Below are positions 6,624-7,820 of a DNA stretch of 7,820 bases, piece after piece. The notes beneath the pieces were generated by a model, which saw nothing but the letters and a program-made list of their open reading frames with translations, did no database searches and was not told where the DNA came from. The position numbers and the translations under genes are program-made. Source of the stretch: an uncultured Leptotrichiaceae bacterium (GTDB lineage: Bacteria; Fusobacteriota; Fusobacteriia; Fusobacteriales; Leptotrichiaceae); NCBI GenBank assembly GCA_938037005.1, contig CALHVR010000086.1, forward strand, positions 1 through 7,820, given 5' to 3'. Numbering within the stretch: the first letter of the stretch is position 1; each line of letters begins with the position of its first letter.

Positions 6624-7610
6624 ATGTCAATTTCTTATAAAGATTCAGGAGTAGATAAAGAAGAAGGATACAGATCAGTAGAAAAAATTAAAGAAAAAGT
6701 GAAAAAAACATATAATAAAAATGTAATAAATGAGCTTGGAAGTTTTGGAGCTTTATACAAATTAGGAGAATACAAAAAACCAGTATTAGTTTCAGGAACA
6801 GATGGTGTAGGAACAAAATTAAAAGTAGCTTTTGAAACAGGAATTTATAATACAGTTGGAATAGATTGTGTTGCTATGTGTGTAAATGATATTTTATGTC
6901 ATGGAGCAAAACCTCTATTTTTCTTAGATTATTTAGCTTGTGGGAAGTTAGATTCAAATGTTTCATCTGAAATAATAAGTGGAGTTGTAGAAGGTTGCGT
7001 TCAAGGAGATTCAGCTTTAGTAGGTGGAGAAACTGCTGAAATGCCAGGATTTTATGCTGATGGAGAATATGATATTGCAGGCTTTTCTGTTGGAGTAGTG
7101 GAAGAAGAAAAAATGATAAATGGAAGTACAGTTACTGATAATGATGTAATAATTGCAATTCCATCAAGTGGGGCTCATAGTAATGGATTTTCACTTTTAA
7201 GAAAATTATTTACAGACTTCAAAGCTGAGTACAATGGAAAAACAATAGGAGAATGGTTATTAACACCAACAAAAATATATGTAAAACCGGTTCAAAAAGT
7301 GATGGAGAAAATCAATGTTCATGGAATGGCTCACATAACAGGGGGAGGAATTATAGAAAATGTTCCTAGAACAATTCCTGATGGATATTGTGCCAATATT
7401 GATAAATCAAAAATTAAAGTACATCCATTATTTAAACATGAGGCTTTTAATAGAGTGCCTGAAGATGAAATGTGGGGAACATTCAATATGGGAGTTGGAT
7501 TTGTAATAATTGTAGATAAAGCCGATGGTCAAAAAGTGATAGATATTTTAGCTGAAAATGGAGAAAATGCTTACGAAATTGGGTATATAAGCAAAGTAAA
7601 TTATGTTTGA
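6624..7610 (+). CDS. purM: Phosphoribosylformylglycinamidine cyclo-ligase (AIR synthetase)
   Basis: PurM closes the imidazole ring, converting FGAM (the product of PurL) and ATP to AIR in the cytoplasm. The 328-residue chain is slightly shorter than the usual 340-350. It has the typical N terminus MSISYKDSGVDKEEGY, which supports the ATG at 6624; an in-frame TAA at 6603 rules out any longer form with a standard start codon. Motifs are VSGTDGVGTKLK (56-67), DCVAMCVNDIL (81-91), PLFFLDYLACGK (97-108), GGETAEMPG (134-142), the SSGAHSNGFSL region (181-191), AHITGGG (236-242) and NMGVGF (288-293). It belongs to the same ATP-binding superfamily as the PurL synthase halves. The ribosome site is unusually distant and separated by a hairpin. 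The TGA stop overlaps the purN start by 8 bases, so the two are probably translationally coupled. Confidence 0.97.
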   Translation: MSISYKDSGVDKEEGYRSVEKIKEKVKKTYNKNVINELGSFGALYKLGEYKKPVLVSGTDGVGTKLKVAFETGIYNTVGIDCVAMCVNDILCHGAKPLFFLDYLACGKLDSNVSSEIISGVVEGCVQGDSALVGGETAEMPGFYADGEYDIAGFSVGVVEEEKMINGSTVTDNDVIIAIPSSGAHSNGFSLLRKLFTDFKAEYNGKTIGEWLLTPTKIYVKPVQKVMEKINVHGMAHITGGGIIENVPRTIPDGYCANIDKSKIKVHPLFKHEAFNRVPEDEMWGTFNMGVGFVIIVDKADGQKVIDILAENGENAYEIGYISKVNYV

Positions 7611-7820
7611 AATAAAAAAGAAAAATATAGCAGTTCTTGTATCTGGGAGCGGTTCAAATTTACAATCAATTATTGATAATATTGAACAAGGAAATTTAAA
7701 CTGTAAAATTACATATGTTATAGCAGATAGACCTTGTTATGGACTGGAAAGAGCTAAAAATCATCAAATTAAAAATATTATGTTAGATAGAAAGTTATTT
7801 AAAGAAAAATTATCGGACGA
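7603..7820 (+). CDS. purN: Phosphoribosylglycinamide formyltransferase, 5' part (GAR transformylase)
   Basis: PurN transfers the formyl group of 10-formyltetrahydrofolate to GAR. Only 72 codons plus two bases are in the window, and the 3' part is cut off by the window end, not broken. The visible chain begins MFEIKKKNIAVLVSGSGSN, with SGSGSNLQSIID (14-25), the phosphate-binding loop of the family, and IADRPCYGLERAK (40-52), which matches the conserved segment with GLERA. The ATG lies inside the last codons of purM (ATGTTTGA, overlap 7603-7610, +1 frame) and has no clear Shine-Dalgarno in the 20 bases before it. Translation is therefore probably by re-initiation after purM. The next in-frame ATG (codon 60) is too late, since it would remove both conserved motifs. 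The catalytic Asn-His-Asp residues lie beyond the window. Confidence 0.93.
   Translation, partial: MFEIKKKNIAVLVSGSGSNLQSIIDNIEQGNLNCKITYVIADRPCYGLERAKNHQIKNIMLDRKLFKEKLSD

Overview
The window is a tightly packed, single-strand segment of a de novo purine biosynthesis operon: purL, purE, purC, purF, purM and the first 72 codons of purN, all on the + strand. The DNA is strongly AT-rich, Arg is mostly AGA, and stops are TAG, TAA, TAA, TAA and TGA. TGG is used for Trp and TGA ends purM, so the code is standard bacterial and not that of mollicutes. A single-chain PurL of about 1250 residues, a PurF with a short cleavable propeptide, strong GGAGG ribosome sites and extreme AT bias suggest a low-GC anaerobe or fermenter, most likely Fusobacteria (Leptotrichia-like) and less likely a clostridium. 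This placement rests on overall character and not on a database search.

Layout: 1-64 is a short leader with the purL ribosome site and a possible -10 box. 65-3835 is purL, whose stop codon lies inside the purE ribosome site. 3848-4327 is purE, then a 48-base gap. 4376-5095 is purC, then 19 bases. 5115-6569 is purF, then a 54-base gap holding a strong Shine-Dalgarno site and a perfect 12-bp hairpin. 6624-7610 is purM, and purN starts at 7603, overlapping the end of purM by 8 bases and running off the window. No stretch over 300 bases lacks a gene.

The genes cover these pathway steps: PurF (step 1, PRPP to phosphoribosylamine), PurN (step 3, GAR formylation), PurL (step 4, FGAR to FGAM), PurM (step 5, AIR), PurE (carboxylation step to CAIR) and PurC (SAICAR). 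Missing from the window are purD, purB, purH and purK; some may lie downstream of purN.

This is a well-known housekeeping pathway and I see no undescribed multi-gene system. Two things deserve attention. First, the purM leader has its only good Shine-Dalgarno 43 bases from the ATG, separated by a hairpin which, if folded, leaves exactly 7 bases of spacing. Second, PurF keeps the propeptide and one CxxC of the iron-sulfur type enzymes but has Ala and Ile where the other two cluster cysteines should be.
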